This document shows, piece after piece, positions 1-8,650 of a stretch of DNA of 64,000 nt (position 1 is its first letter; the number at the start of each line of letters is the position of its first letter). Under the pieces are notes generated by a model. That model was given only the letters and a program-made list of their open reading frames with translations, ran no database searches and was not told the DNA's origin. A program made the translations under genes and the position numbers. The DNA lies in NCBI RefSeq assembly GCF_041154485.1, contig NZ_AP028669.1, forward strand, positions 5,125,001-5,189,000, given 5' to 3'. The DNA comes from Variovorax sp. V93. GTDB taxonomy: Bacteria > Pseudomonadota > Gammaproteobacteria > Burkholderiales > Burkholderiaceae_C.

Positions 1-362
1 GGTGCTTCGAGGCCGATGCGCAGCGCCTGCGAAAGATCGCCATCGGCCGCGGCCGAGAGCGGCGCCGGATTGCCCACCGTGCCGGCGTTGTTGATCAGCG
101 TGGCGCTGTCGAAGCGCCGGGCGTCCTGCGAGGCGAGCCAGTCGCGCACGCGCGCAGCGGCCGAAACCGGGTCGGCCAGGTCCTGTTCCCATTGCATGAG
201 TTCGACGCCACTGCCTGCCTTGGTCGCTTGACCGGCGAGTTCGGGGCTCTGGCGGCGCGAGATGCACAGCAGCAGGTTGCCGGGCTGGAGAAGCTGCTCG
301 GCCATGGCGCGACCGAGGCCGCGGGAAGCGCCGGTGATCAGGTAGAGATGAGAGGTGGGCAT
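1..362 (-). CDS. SDR-family oxidoreductase, C-terminal part cut by the window edge
   Basis: About 120 residues are visible, read from an ATG at 362-360. The N-terminus starts MPTSHLYLITGASRGLGRAM, which contains the TGxxxGxG dinucleotide-binding glycine motif of classical short-chain dehydrogenases. The NNAG motif (INNAGTVGNP) follows about 95 residues in. The YxxxK catalytic motif would lie beyond base 1, so activity cannot be judged. The family reduces or oxidises carbonyl/alcohol groups with NAD(P)H; similar short SDRs include sepiapterin-reductase-like proteins, but the substrate is not evident. It is transcribed away from the exported protein at 565. The family call is secure, the substrate is unknown. 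Confidence 0.85.
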   Translation of the reverse strand, partial: MPTSHLYLITGASRGLGRAMAEQLLQPGNLLLCISRRQSPELAGQATKAGSGVELMQWEQDLADPVSAAARVRDWLASQDARRFDSATLINNAGTVGNPAPLSAAADGDLSQALRIGLEA

Positions 363-481
363 GGGCGATGTATGAGGGTCGGGAAAGCCGTTCGACGGAG
401 CCGGTGAATATAGAAGATGCCGATCCTGCGGGTGATGGCCTGGCTCATTCTCGTTCGCCGGTCCGCTCGCGTTTCCGCCAT

Positions 482-510
482 TTGACAACTCACCGCTCCA
501 GCACTAGGCT
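482..510 (+). promoter_or_regulatory. Possible sigma-70 promoter for the exported protein at 565
   Basis: TTGACA at 482-487 is followed, after 17 bases, by TAGGCT at 505-510. The -35 is perfect, the -10 is weak (3 of 6). It sits 55 bases before the start codon in an otherwise gene-free 200-base divergent gap (363-564). A short CCCA-AACC-TGGG stem (541-552) lies just before the AGGAGG ribosome site. Confidence 0.4.
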
Positions 511-564
511 GAGCTTGCAGAACGTAATACTTTTGCTTTACCCAAACCTGGGTCAGGAGGCATC

Positions 565-1152
565 ATGCTAAGGATCATTGCAGCCCTGAGCGCCGCGCTC
601 ATGCTCGCTACCGTGACCGCGGTGGCGCAGGAACCAGCCCCATCCAGCCACAAGGGCATGGCCAAGGCCGGCGGAGCCAAATCCGACGCCGCCGCCATCA
701 GCAAGGCAACGAGTGCCGCGCCGCCGGACATCGGCCGCCATGCCGCGGTCATGGCCATGGGCGCCGACGGCAAGATGAGGGAGTTGCGCCCCGGCACCAA
801 TGGTTGGATGTGCATGCTCGATCTCGCCGGCGATTCGATGTGCCTCGACAAGACGTGGCAGGCCTGGGGCGACGCCTGGATGAACAAGAAAGACCCGCCG
901 AAGCCGCAGGCGGTGGGCGTGGCCTACATGCTCAATGGCGACAAGGGCGCCAGCAACACCGATCCCTATGCGACCAAACGAACGGCTGACAACCAGTGGG
1001 TCGTGAGCGGACCGCACATCATGATCCTGCCGACGGAGGCGAGTCAGCTCGAGTCGTATCCGACGGACTGGACCAAGGGTGGTCCGTGGGTGATGTGGAA
1101 GGGAACGCCCTATGCCCACATCATGGTGCCCACGAAGGCAATGGCGAAATAG
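565..1152 (+). CDS. Exported protein of unknown function
   Basis: A 195-residue protein with a strong AGGAGG ribosome site about 8 bases upstream of ATG. Residues 1-21 (MLRIIAALSAALMLATVTAVAQ) form a Sec signal peptide with an AVAQ cleavage region, so the mature protein is probably periplasmic. The mature part is rich in Met, Trp and Lys, with two cysteines in the segment WMCMLDLAGDSMCLD that could form a disulfide. I recognise no named domain. It is a single-gene unit between a divergent SDR and a convergent gene pair, so context does not suggest a role. The signal peptide is visible; everything about function is unknown. Confidence 0.8.
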   Translation: MLRIIAALSAALMLATVTAVAQEPAPSSHKGMAKAGGAKSDAAAISKATSAAPPDIGRHAAVMAMGADGKMRELRPGTNGWMCMLDLAGDSMCLDKTWQAWGDAWMNKKDPPKPQAVGVAYMLNGDKGASNTDPYATKRTADNQWVVSGPHIMILPTEASQLESYPTDWTKGGPWVMWKGTPYAHIMVPTKAMAK

Positions 1153-1168
1153 GTGCGCGCCGCCCACC

Positions 1169-1639
1169 CTACCCGCCGCGAAACTGCCCCCTCAAAAACC
1201 CCCGATGGCGCGCAATATGCGCCATCTGCGCCGGCGCAATCGTTCCGTCCAGGTCGTGCTCGTCGGCGCCATTGAGCACCGCGTTCGCATGCCCCATCGC
1301 GCGCTCGACGATCTCATGCTCGCTCACGCCGAGCTGCGCGCCCAGGTCCATGGCCACGCGCCGCATCGCGCGCTGCGAGAGCATCCACATGGCGCCGAAG
1401 CGATCCCATGCGAGCGCGGCCTGTTCGGCTTTCTCATGGTCGGCCAGGATGTCCTTGAGCGGCCTGGCGAGCAGTTCGTCCATGGCTTCGAGCCGCTCGC
1501 TCAAGGCGGCGTTACGCTGCGCCAGCTGCTCGGGCGTCGGGCCTTCTTCTTCGTTCTTCGAAGGTTGTCGAGGCGGCGGCACATAGCCCGCCAGGTCGGC
1601 ATCGGCGGGCACGATGCGGAGTTGGTCGTCGAGGCTCAT
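1169..1639 (-). CDS. Hypothetical cytoplasmic protein, cotranscribed with the Crp/Fnr regulator
   Basis: A 156-residue soluble protein with no signal peptide or membrane segment. It is rich in Glu, Ala and Arg and mostly helical in appearance. The N-terminal region (MSLDDQLRIVPADADLAGYV) is followed by a polar, charged linker. I do not recognise a domain. Its ATG overlaps the stop codon of the upstream regulator gene (ATGA at 1636-1639), so the two are translationally coupled and probably work together or share expression. The overlap supports this start and the reality of the gene. Confidence 0.75.
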   Translation of the reverse strand: MSLDDQLRIVPADADLAGYVPPPRQPSKNEEEGPTPEQLAQRNAALSERLEAMDELLARPLKDILADHEKAEQAALAWDRFGAMWMLSQRAMRRVAMDLGAQLGVSEHEIVERAMGHANAVLNGADEHDLDGTIAPAQMAHIARHRGFLRGQFRGG

Positions 1640-2430
1640 GGCTTGCGTTCCCGTTCTTCAATGTCAATGCCGGTGTCGGCGGATGCGTTCTTGCGGCCGC
1701 TCATCGCGCTCGCGCGCAGGCCCGGCAGGTCGAGCACGCGCAGCCCACCGTACTCCACGCGGATCAACCCCTCTGCCGACAGGCCGTTGAGCGCCTCGTT
1801 CACGCGCTGGCGCGACAGGCCGACCAGGTAGGCCAGCTCCTGCTGCGTGATGCGCAGGACCTCGCCCACGCCCGGATAGAGCACCGGGTTGAACAGCGAC
1901 ACGAGGTTGCGCGCCACGCGCGCGTCGGGGTTGTTGAGCCGGTCGATCTCGAGCGCCGCGATGAACTGCCCGAGCCGCTCGTTGAGCTGGTTCATCACGA
2001 AGCGGTTGAAGCCGATCGAATGATCGAGCAGCCAGTGGAAGCTCTCGATCGGCAGCCCCGCCACCACGCTGCGCCGCAGCGCCTGGATGTTGTAGCGGTA
2101 GGGCTCGCGCTTCATCACCGTGCCTTCGCCGAACCAGCCGCCGGGCGGCACGCCGGTGTAGGTGACGGAGCCGCCGTCGGCGTTGTCGTTGCTCATCTTG
2201 AGCAGGCCTTCGACCACGCCGAACCAGTAGGTGGGCGAGCGGCCGACGCGGCAGACCAGGTCGCCGACCTCGGCCTCGCCCACCACCAGCGCAGCTTCGG
2301 CGCGGCGGCGCTCGGCCGGTGTGAGCGTGGGCAGCCAGGGAATGCCGTCGAGCTCGGCAGCGTTGGCGGATCGCACGCGGTCCTTGATCGAACCGCCGAG
2401 CACGCTGTGTTGGGAATTGCCGTGAGGCAT
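1636..2430 (-). CDS. Crp/Fnr-family transcriptional regulator
   Basis: A 264-residue regulator with the usual two-domain plan: an N-terminal cyclic-nucleotide-binding-like beta-barrel (roughly residues 30-145), a dimerisation helix, then a winged helix-turn-helix (about 185-245) containing ITQQELAYLVGLSRQRVNEA. I see no Fnr-type cysteine cluster, so the effector is more likely a small molecule or CoA ester than oxygen. The start at 2430 is preceded by GGAG about 8 bases upstream. It is divergent from the acyl-CoA ligase/Liv operon and separated from it by 84 bases that hold a perfect palindrome, which suggests it controls that operon. The ligand is unknown. Confidence 0.9.
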   Translation of the reverse strand: MPHGNSQHSVLGGSIKDRVRSANAAELDGIPWLPTLTPAERRRAEAALVVGEAEVGDLVCRVGRSPTYWFGVVEGLLKMSNDNADGGSVTYTGVPPGGWFGEGTVMKREPYRYNIQALRRSVVAGLPIESFHWLLDHSIGFNRFVMNQLNERLGQFIAALEIDRLNNPDARVARNLVSLFNPVLYPGVGEVLRITQQELAYLVGLSRQRVNEALNGLSAEGLIRVEYGGLRVLDLPGLRASAMSGRKNASADTGIDIEERERKP

Positions 2431-2461
2431 CGGGAAACTCCGGGGAGTAGTGTCCCTAGGA

Positions 2462-2505
2462 TTGTCGTTGGAACGACAACCTGGCGTCAAAGTGGGGCCT
2501 ACGAT
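2462..2505 (+). promoter_or_regulatory. Palindromic operator (2462-2479) and -10 box (2500-2505) for the ligase/Liv operon
   Basis: TTGTCGTT-GG-AACGACAA is a perfect 8-2-8 inverted repeat at 2462-2479, the only such site in the divergent gap between the Crp/Fnr gene and the ligase gene. A -10-like TACGAT lies at 2500-2505. A transcript from it would start near 2512, which places the palindrome centre (2470.5) at about -41.5, the class II activator position of Crp/Fnr proteins. The palindrome is seen; binding by the neighbouring regulator is inferred. Confidence 0.65.
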
Positions 2506-2514
2506 CCGCCCACT

Positions 2515-4470
2515 GTGCAAACCACCGCCCCCACCTTTCCCCGTCTGCTGCTTGCGCACGCGCAAACCCAGCCCCAGGCGCCCGCCATCCGCGAGAAGGA
2601 CCTCGGCATCTGGCAAACCTGGAGCTGGAGCGCCGTGGCGCAGGAAGTGCGCGAAATGGCCTGCGGCCTCGCGAGCCTGGGCTTCAAGCCCTTCGACAAC
2701 CTGTCCATCGTGGGGGCCAACCGCCCGCACCTGTACATGGCGGTGCTTGCGGCGCAGAGCCTGCGTGGCGTGCCGGTGCCGCTCTACCAGGACGCGGTGG
2801 CCAGCGAGATGGTCTTCATGCTGCAGGACGCGGCCATCGACTTCGTGATCGTCGAGGACCAGGAGCAGGTCGACAAGCTGCTCGAGTGCCGCGAGCTGCA
2901 GAAGGACCAGCAGCACGGCATCCGCCACATCATCTACGACGACCCCAAGGGCCTGCGCCACTACGACCAGCCCGGGCTCATGAGCTACGAGCAGCTGCGC
3001 GAACTGGGCCGCGAATTCGACAAGGCCCACGTCGGCTACTACGACCGCGCGGTGGCCAGTGGCGAGGCCACCGATGTCGGCGTGATCCTCTACACCTCGG
3101 GCACCACCGGCCGGCCCAAGGGCGTGTGCCAGACGCATGCGAGCTTCATCGCGGCGGGCCGCGGCGGCGTGGAGACCGACAGGCTCGGGCCCGGCGACAA
3201 CATTATGAGCTACCTGCCGATGGCCTGGGTGGGCGACCACCTGTTCTCGGTGGCGCAGTGGCTGGTGGGCGGCTTCACGCTCAACTGCCCGGAGTCGAGC
3301 GAGACGGTGATGAACGACATGCGCGAGATCGGACCGAGCTACTACTTCGGCCCGCCGCGCACCTTCGAGGGCCTGCTCACGGCCGTGTCGATCCGCATGG
3401 AAGACGCGGCGGCTCCGAAGCGCTGGCTGTACGGCAAGTTCATGGCGCTCGCGCAGCGCGTGGGTGCGGACATCCTCAACGGCGCGCCAGTGAGCCTGGG
3501 CGACCGCCTGATGTACGGCCTCGGCAACCTGCTGATCTACGGACCGCTGCGCAACGTGCTGGGCATGAGCCGCATCCGCGTGGCCTACACGGCCGGCGCG
3601 GCCATCGGGCCCGACCTGTTCCGCTTCTACCGCTCGATCGGCGTCAACCTGAAGCAGTTCTACGGCCAGACCGAGACCTGCGCCTACGTCTGCCTGCAGC
3701 AGGACGGCAAGGTCAAGCTGCAGACGGTGGGCACCGCGGCACCGGGCATCGAACTGAAGATCGCGGACGACGGCGAGGTGCTGGTGCGCGGCGTCTCGGT
3801 GCTCAAGGAATACTACAAGCGCCCCGACGCCACGGCCGAGGTGCTCGACGCCAACGGCTATTTCCACACCGGCGACGCCGGCGTGCTCGACAGCGAGGGC
3901 CACCTGCGCATCATCGACCGCGCGAAGGATGTGGGCCGGCTCGCGAGCGGCGCGATCTTTGCCCCCAACTACATCGAGAACAAGCTCAAGTTCTTTCCGC
4001 AGATCAAGGAAGCCGTGTGCTTCGGCAACGGGCGCGACGAGGTCTGCGCCGCCATCAACATCGACTTCGAGGCGGTGGGCAACTGGGCGGAACGGCGCGG
4101 ACTGGCCTACGGCGGCTATGTCGATCTGGCCGGCAAGCCCGAGGTGCTGGCGCTGGTGGGCGAGTGCATCGCCAAGGTGAATGCCGACCTTGCGAGCGAG
4201 GACGGCATGGGCGAGACGCAGATCGCGCGCTTCCTGGTGCTGCACAAGGAGCTCGATCCCGACGACGACGAGCTCACGCGCACGCGCAAGGTGCGGCGCG
4301 GCTTCATCGCCGAAAAGTACGCGGTGCTGGTCAGCGCGCTCTACGGCGGGAGGACCGAGCAGTTCATCGAAACCCAGGTCAAGTTCGAGGACGGACGCAC
4401 CGGCGCGGTGAGCGCCACGCTGAAGATCGTCGAGGCCAGGACCTTCCCCATCGTGAAGGCCGCGGCATGA
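2515..4470 (+). CDS. AMP-dependent long-chain/aryl acyl-CoA synthetase, first gene of a Liv-type operon
   Basis: A 651-residue adenylating enzyme that activates a carboxylic acid to its CoA thioester using ATP. The P-loop YTSGTTGRPKG is at residues 193-203 and the adenylate motif FYGQTE at about 382-387. The FHTGDAG and DRAKDV motifs come later. The length fits the long-chain fatty acyl-CoA synthetase subgroup. I chose the GTG at 2515: the family N-terminus (TFPRLLLAHA...) begins directly after it and no in-frame ATG precedes it outside the antisense regulator. No clear ribosome site exists and the predicted transcript start is 3 bases away, so the message may be leaderless. Its stop overlaps the next gene (ATGA). 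Operon context suggests it activates the imported compound. Confidence 0.88.
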   Translation: MQTTAPTFPRLLLAHAQTQPQAPAIREKDLGIWQTWSWSAVAQEVREMACGLASLGFKPFDNLSIVGANRPHLYMAVLAAQSLRGVPVPLYQDAVASEMVFMLQDAAIDFVIVEDQEQVDKLLECRELQKDQQHGIRHIIYDDPKGLRHYDQPGLMSYEQLRELGREFDKAHVGYYDRAVASGEATDVGVILYTSGTTGRPKGVCQTHASFIAAGRGGVETDRLGPGDNIMSYLPMAWVGDHLFSVAQWLVGGFTLNCPESSETVMNDMREIGPSYYFGPPRTFEGLLTAVSIRMEDAAAPKRWLYGKFMALAQRVGADILNGAPVSLGDRLMYGLGNLLIYGPLRNVLGMSRIRVAYTAGAAIGPDLFRFYRSIGVNLKQFYGQTETCAYVCLQQDGKVKLQTVGTAAPGIELKIADDGEVLVRGVSVLKEYYKRPDATAEVLDANGYFHTGDAGVLDSEGHLRIIDRAKDVGRLASGAIFAPNYIENKLKFFPQIKEAVCFGNGRDEVCAAINIDFEAVGNWAERRGLAYGGYVDLAGKPEVLALVGECIAKVNADLASEDGMGETQIARFLVLHKELDPDDDELTRTRKVRRGFIAEKYAVLVSALYGGRTEQFIETQVKFEDGRTGAVSATLKIVEARTFPIVKAAA

Positions 4471-5255
4471 GCAGCAACAGAAAAGTCGGCGACGTCATCC
4501 TCGACGTGCAGAACATCAGCTTGAGCTTCGGCGGCGTGAAGGCGCTCACTGACATCAGCTTCAACGTGCGCGAGCACGAGGTGCGGGCCATCATCGGCCC
4601 GAACGGCGCGGGCAAGAGCTCGATGCTCAACTGCATCAACGGCGTCTACTGGCCGCAGCAGGGCTCCATCACCTTTCGCGGCCAGACCTTCAAGCACATG
4701 AACTCGCGCCAGGTGGCCGAGATGGGCGTGGCGCGCACCTTCCAGAACCTGGCGCTGTTCAAGGGCATGAGCGTGCTCGACAACATCATGACGGGACGCA
4801 ACCTCAAGATGAAGAGCGGCCTGTTCGCGCAGGCACTGCGCTGGGGCCCGGCCGAGCGCGAGGAATTGCGGCATCGCGAGTTCGTCGAGCACATCATCGA
4901 CTTCCTGGAGATCCAGGCGCACCGCAAGACGCCGGTAGGCCGCCTGCCCTACGGCCTTCAGAAGCGCGTGGACCTGGGCCGCGCGCTCGCGATGGAGCCG
5001 CAGGTGCTGCTGCTCGACGAGCCGATGGCCGGCATGAACGTGGAAGAAAAGCAGGACATGAGCCGCTTCATCCTCGACGTGAACGACGAGTTCGGCGCCA
5101 CCATCGTTCTCATCGAGCACGACATGGGCGTGGTGATGGACATCTCCGACCGCGTGGTGGTGCTGGACTACGGCAAGAAGATCGGCGACGGCACGCCGCA
5201 CGAGGTTCGCAACAACGAAGACGTGATCCGGGCGTACCTGGGCGTGGAGCACTGA
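4467..5255 (+). CDS. Branched-chain amino acid-type ABC transporter ATPase (LivG-like)
   Basis: A 262-residue ATP-binding subunit of a Liv/HAAT-family importer. Walker A GPNGAGKSS is at residues 44-52, Walker B LLLDEPMAGM lies near residue 185, and the H-loop sits in LIEHDMGVV. The C-loop position reads LPYGLQKRVDLGRAL instead of the usual LSGGQ, a change also seen in LivG-type proteins with LSYGxQ. It overlaps the ligase stop codon and is followed after 1 base by the permease gene, so it belongs to one operon. It couples ATP hydrolysis in the cytoplasm to uptake through the two following permeases. Confidence 0.92.
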   Translation: MSSNRKVGDVILDVQNISLSFGGVKALTDISFNVREHEVRAIIGPNGAGKSSMLNCINGVYWPQQGSITFRGQTFKHMNSRQVAEMGVARTFQNLALFKGMSVLDNIMTGRNLKMKSGLFAQALRWGPAEREELRHREFVEHIIDFLEIQAHRKTPVGRLPYGLQKRVDLGRALAMEPQVLLLDEPMAGMNVEEKQDMSRFILDVNDEFGATIVLIEHDMGVVMDISDRVVVLDYGKKIGDGTPHEVRNNEDVIRAYLGVEH

Positions 5256-5256
5256 C

Positions 5257-6186
5257 ATGGGCTTTTTCCTCGAAACCCTCTTCGGCGGCCTCATGGTCGG
5301 CATGCTCTATTCGCTGATCGCCATCGGCTTCGTGCTGATCTACAAGGCCTCGGGCGTCTTCAACTTCGCGCAGGGCGCGATGGTGCTGTTCGCGGCCCTT
5401 GCGATGGCGCGCTTCGCCGAATGGTTCCCGCAGTGGTTCGGCTTCGAAAGCCAGGTGCTCGCGAACATCCTGGCCTTCATCGCGGCCATGGGGGTGATGG
5501 TGATCGTGGCCTGGCTGATCGAGCGGCTCGCGCTCAGCAAGCTGGTGAACCAGGAAGGCATCACGCTGCTGATGGCGACGCTGGGCATTGCCTACTTTCT
5601 CGACGGCGTGGGCCAGACGATCTTCGGCAACGACATCTACAAGATCGACATCGGCATGCCCAAGGAACCGCTGATGGTGCTGCAGGGCACCTTCCAGGGT
5701 GGGCTGCTGCTGAGCCAGGAAGACCTGGTTGCCGCGCTGGTGGCCGCAGGCCTCGTGGTGGTGCTGGCGATCTTCTTCCAGAAAACCGCCACGGGCCGCG
5801 CCCTTCGCGCCGTGGCCGACGACCACCAGGCGGCGCAGTCGATCGGCATTCCGCTCAAGCGCATCTGGGTGATCGTGTGGTCGGTGGCGGGCTTCTCGGC
5901 ACTGGTGGCCGGGATCATCTGGGGCTCCAAGCTGGGCGTTCAGTTCTCGCTCTCGCTGGTGGCGCTGAAAGCGCTGCCGGTGGTGATCCTCGGCGGGCTC
6001 ACCTCGATACCGGGCGCGATCATCGGCGGCCTGCTGATCGGCGTCGGCGAGAAGCTCTCTGAAATCTATCTCGGCCCCATGCTCGGCGGCGGCATCGAGA
6101 TCTGGTTCGCCTATGTGTTGGCGCTCGTCTTCCTGCTGGTTCGGCCTCAGGGCCTGTTCGGCGAAAAGATCATCGATCGGGTCTGA
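5257..6186 (+). CDS. Liv-type ABC transporter permease (LivH-like)
   Basis: A 309-residue inner-membrane protein with about eight hydrophobic segments. The N-terminus carries the LivH hallmark (ETLFGGLMVGMLYSLIAIGF, then GVFNFAQGAMV). The cytoplasmic coupling loop contains GRALRAVADDHQAAQSIGI. It starts 1 base after the ATPase stop and ends 1 base before the second permease, so coupling is tight. With the LivM-like partner it forms the membrane channel of the importer. The substrate cannot be read from the permease; the flanking CoA ligases suggest an aromatic or fatty acid rather than leucine. Confidence 0.92.
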   Translation: MGFFLETLFGGLMVGMLYSLIAIGFVLIYKASGVFNFAQGAMVLFAALAMARFAEWFPQWFGFESQVLANILAFIAAMGVMVIVAWLIERLALSKLVNQEGITLLMATLGIAYFLDGVGQTIFGNDIYKIDIGMPKEPLMVLQGTFQGGLLLSQEDLVAALVAAGLVVVLAIFFQKTATGRALRAVADDHQAAQSIGIPLKRIWVIVWSVAGFSALVAGIIWGSKLGVQFSLSLVALKALPVVILGGLTSIPGAIIGGLLIGVGEKLSEIYLGPMLGGGIEIWFAYVLALVFLLVRPQGLFGEKIIDRV

Positions 6187-6187
6187 A

Positions 6188-7252
6188 ATGTTTTACAGAG
6201 AAAACGGCCAGTTCAAGTCGAGCTACCGCGCCGACCAGCAGATCTTCCCGATCGCGCAGGACCGCATCGCCATCCTGGTGCTGCTGCTCGTGGCCTTCAT
6301 CGTGGTGCCGCTGGGCGTCTCGGACTACTGGATGCGCGCCATCCTCACGCCCTTCCTGATCCTGTCGCTCGCGGCGCTGGGCCTCAATATCCTGGTGGGC
6401 TACTGCGGGCAGATCTCGCTCGGCACGGGCGCCTTCATGGCGGTGGGTGCGTATGCGGCCTACAACTTCCAGGTGCGCATCGACGGCATGCCGCTGATCG
6501 CGTCTCTGCTGCTGGGCGGCCTGTGCGCCACGGTGATCGGCGTGCTGTTCGGCATTCCGAGCCTGCGCATCAAGGGGCTGTACCTGGCCGTGGCCACGCT
6601 GGCGGCGCAGTTCTTCACCGACTGGGCTTTCCTGCGCATCCAGTGGTTCACCAACAATTCGTCGTCGGGCTCGGTGAGCGTGGCGGGGCTCAACGTGTTC
6701 GGCGTGCCGATCGAGTCGCCGGTGCAGAAGTACCTGTTCTGCCTCATCTTCGTGGTGGTGTTCGCGCTGCTCGCGAAGAACCTGGTGCGCAGCGCCATCG
6801 GCCGCGAGTGGATGGCGATGCGCGACATGGACGTGGCCGCCGCGGTGATCGGCATCCGCCCGGTGTACGCCAAGCTCACGGCCTTTGCGGTGAGCAGCTT
6901 CATCGTCGGCGTGGCGGGCGCGCTGTGGGGCTTCGTCCACCTGGGCGCATGGGAGCCGGCGGCGTTCAGCATCGACCGCTCGTTCCAGCTGCTGTTCATG
7001 GTGATCATCGGCGGGCTCGGCTCGATCATGGGCAGCTTCTTCGGTGCCGCGTTCATCGTGCTGCTGCCGCTCTTCCTGAACCAGCTGCCGGGCTGGCTGG
7101 GCTTCTCGATCTCGACCGCACTGGCCTCGCACCTGGAGACCATGATCTTCGGCGCGCTGATCGTGTTCTTCCTGATCGTCGAGCCGCACGGCCTGGCGCG
7201 GCTGTGGTCCACGGGCAAGGAAAAGCTGCGGCTCTGGCCCTTCCCCCACTGA
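6188..7252 (+). CDS. Liv-type ABC transporter permease (LivM-like)
   Basis: A 354-residue polytopic membrane protein. After a polar N-terminal stretch of about 28 residues come several transmembrane segments including the LivM signature LGLNILVGYCGQISLGTGAF. A cytoplasmic EAA-like loop follows (GREWMAMRDMDVAAAVIGI), then IIGGLGSIMGSFFGAAF. The ATG at 6188 lies one base after the LivH-like stop. It pairs with the preceding permease. The polar N-terminal extension before the first membrane helix is typical of the betaproteobacterial versions of this cluster. Confidence 0.92.
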   Translation: MFYRENGQFKSSYRADQQIFPIAQDRIAILVLLLVAFIVVPLGVSDYWMRAILTPFLILSLAALGLNILVGYCGQISLGTGAFMAVGAYAAYNFQVRIDGMPLIASLLLGGLCATVIGVLFGIPSLRIKGLYLAVATLAAQFFTDWAFLRIQWFTNNSSSGSVSVAGLNVFGVPIESPVQKYLFCLIFVVVFALLAKNLVRSAIGREWMAMRDMDVAAAVIGIRPVYAKLTAFAVSSFIVGVAGALWGFVHLGAWEPAAFSIDRSFQLLFMVIIGGLGSIMGSFFGAAFIVLLPLFLNQLPGWLGFSISTALASHLETMIFGALIVFFLIVEPHGLARLWSTGKEKLRLWPFPH

Positions 7253-7302
7253 TTTTCCGTTCGTAGAAACCGGCACCGAGGTGCCCACATAAGGAGACAG
7301 GC

Positions 7303-8634
7303 ATGAAACTGAAATCGCTCGCTCTGACCGCCGCCCTGGTGGCCAGCACCCTCGGCGCGCTGCTTGCGCCATCGCTCGCGCAAGCCCAGGCCAAGGAACA
7401 GTTCTTCCCGCTGCTGGTGTACCGCACCGGCCCCTATGCGCCCAACGGCACCCCATGGGCCAACGGCAAGCAGGACTACATCAAGTACATCAACGCGACC
7501 GGCGGCATCAACGGCGTGAAGATCACGTTCGAAGAGTGCGAGACCGGCTACGCCACCGACAAGGGCGTGGAGTGCTATGAGCGCCTGAAGGGCCGCCCGG
7601 GCGTGACGCTGTTCGACCCGCAGGCCACCGGCATCACCTTTGCGCTGACCGACAAGGTGCCCACCGACAAGATCCCGCTCATCACGCTGGGCTACGGCCT
7701 GTCGGCGTCGCAGGACGGCAGCGTGTTCAAGTGGAACTTCCCGCTGATGGGCAGCTACTGGACCGCGGCCGACATCCTGATCCAGCACATCGGCAAGAAG
7801 GAAGGCGGCATGGACAAGCTCAAGGGCAAGAAGATCGCCCTCGTGTACCACGACTCTCCGTTCGGCAAGGAGCCGATTCCGCTGCTGCAGGAGCGCGCCA
7901 AGCAGAACGGCTTCGAGCTGTCGCTGATTCCGGTCACCGCGCCCGGCGTGGAGCAGAAGTCCGCCTGGCTGCAGGTGCGCCAGTCGCGCCCCGACTACGT
8001 GCTGCTGTGGGGCTGGGGCGTGATGAACTCCACCGCGCTGAAGGAAGCCGTGGCCACCGGCTATCCGCGCGAGAAGATGTACGGCGTGTGGTGGGCCGGC
8101 GCCGAGCCTGACGTGAAGGACGTGGGCGCCAATGCCAAGGGCTACAACGCGCTGGCGCTCAACACCTCGGGCGCGGAGCCGAAGGTGATCCAGGAGATCC
8201 TCAAGCAGGTGCACGACAAGGGCCAGGGCACGGGGCCGAAGGACGAAGTGGGCTCGGTGCTCTACACCCGCGGCGTGATCATCCAGATGCTGGGCATCGA
8301 GGCTGTGAAGCGCGCGCAGGAACGCTTCGGCAAGGGCAAGGTCATGACCGGCGAGCAGGTGCGCTGGGGCATGGAGAACCTCGCGCTCGACCAGAAGAAG
8401 CTCGATGCACTGGGCTTCTCGGGCGTGCTGCGTCCGCTGAGCACTTCGTGCCAGGACCACATGGGCTCGACCTGGGCGCGCGTGCACACCTGGGACGGCG
8501 CCAAGTGGGGCGGCATGTCCGACTGGTACCAGGCCGACGAGCAGATCATCAAGCCGATGGTGAAGGTTGCGGCCGAGAAGTACGCCGGCGAGAAGAAGCT
8601 GACGCGCCGCGACGCGGCGGACTGCAGCATGTGA
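7303..8634 (+). CDS. Periplasmic substrate-binding protein of the Liv-type transporter
   Basis: A 443-residue binding protein with a Sec signal peptide (about residues 1-30, ending SLAQAQA). A strong AAGGAGAC ribosome site lies 6 bases before the ATG. The mature part has the type I periplasmic fold of the Peripla_BP_6 family (segments such as YINATGGINGVKI and LRPLSTSCQDH). It captures the substrate in the periplasm and delivers it to the two permeases. It follows the permeases after 50 bases. Two hairpins lie directly after its stop codon, which may give it higher message stability than the next gene. Substrate unknown. Confidence 0.9.
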   Translation: MKLKSLALTAALVASTLGALLAPSLAQAQAKEQFFPLLVYRTGPYAPNGTPWANGKQDYIKYINATGGINGVKITFEECETGYATDKGVECYERLKGRPGVTLFDPQATGITFALTDKVPTDKIPLITLGYGLSASQDGSVFKWNFPLMGSYWTAADILIQHIGKKEGGMDKLKGKKIALVYHDSPFGKEPIPLLQERAKQNGFELSLIPVTAPGVEQKSAWLQVRQSRPDYVLLWGWGVMNSTALKEAVATGYPREKMYGVWWAGAEPDVKDVGANAKGYNALALNTSGAEPKVIQEILKQVHDKGQGTGPKDEVGSVLYTRGVIIQMLGIEAVKRAQERFGKGKVMTGEQVRWGMENLALDQKKLDALGFSGVLRPLSTSCQDHMGSTWARVHTWDGAKWGGMSDWYQADEQIIKPMVKVAAEKYAGEKKLTRRDAADCSM

Positions 8635-8650
8635 CGGCTTGAAGAACCGT

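Noticed and set aside
1112..1831. Plus-strand frame opposite the hypothetical protein and regulator
   Set aside because: The minus-strand pair has an ATGA overlap and a clear Crp/Fnr helix-turn-helix; this frame has neither domain nor ribosome site.
2431..4245. Minus-strand frame running antisense through the acyl-CoA ligase gene and fused in frame to the Crp/Fnr gene (869 codons in total)
   Set aside because: The composition is a His/Ala/Val/Arg-rich shadow of the high-GC ligase gene with no domain; the true regulator begins at the ATG at 2430 with a ribosome site.
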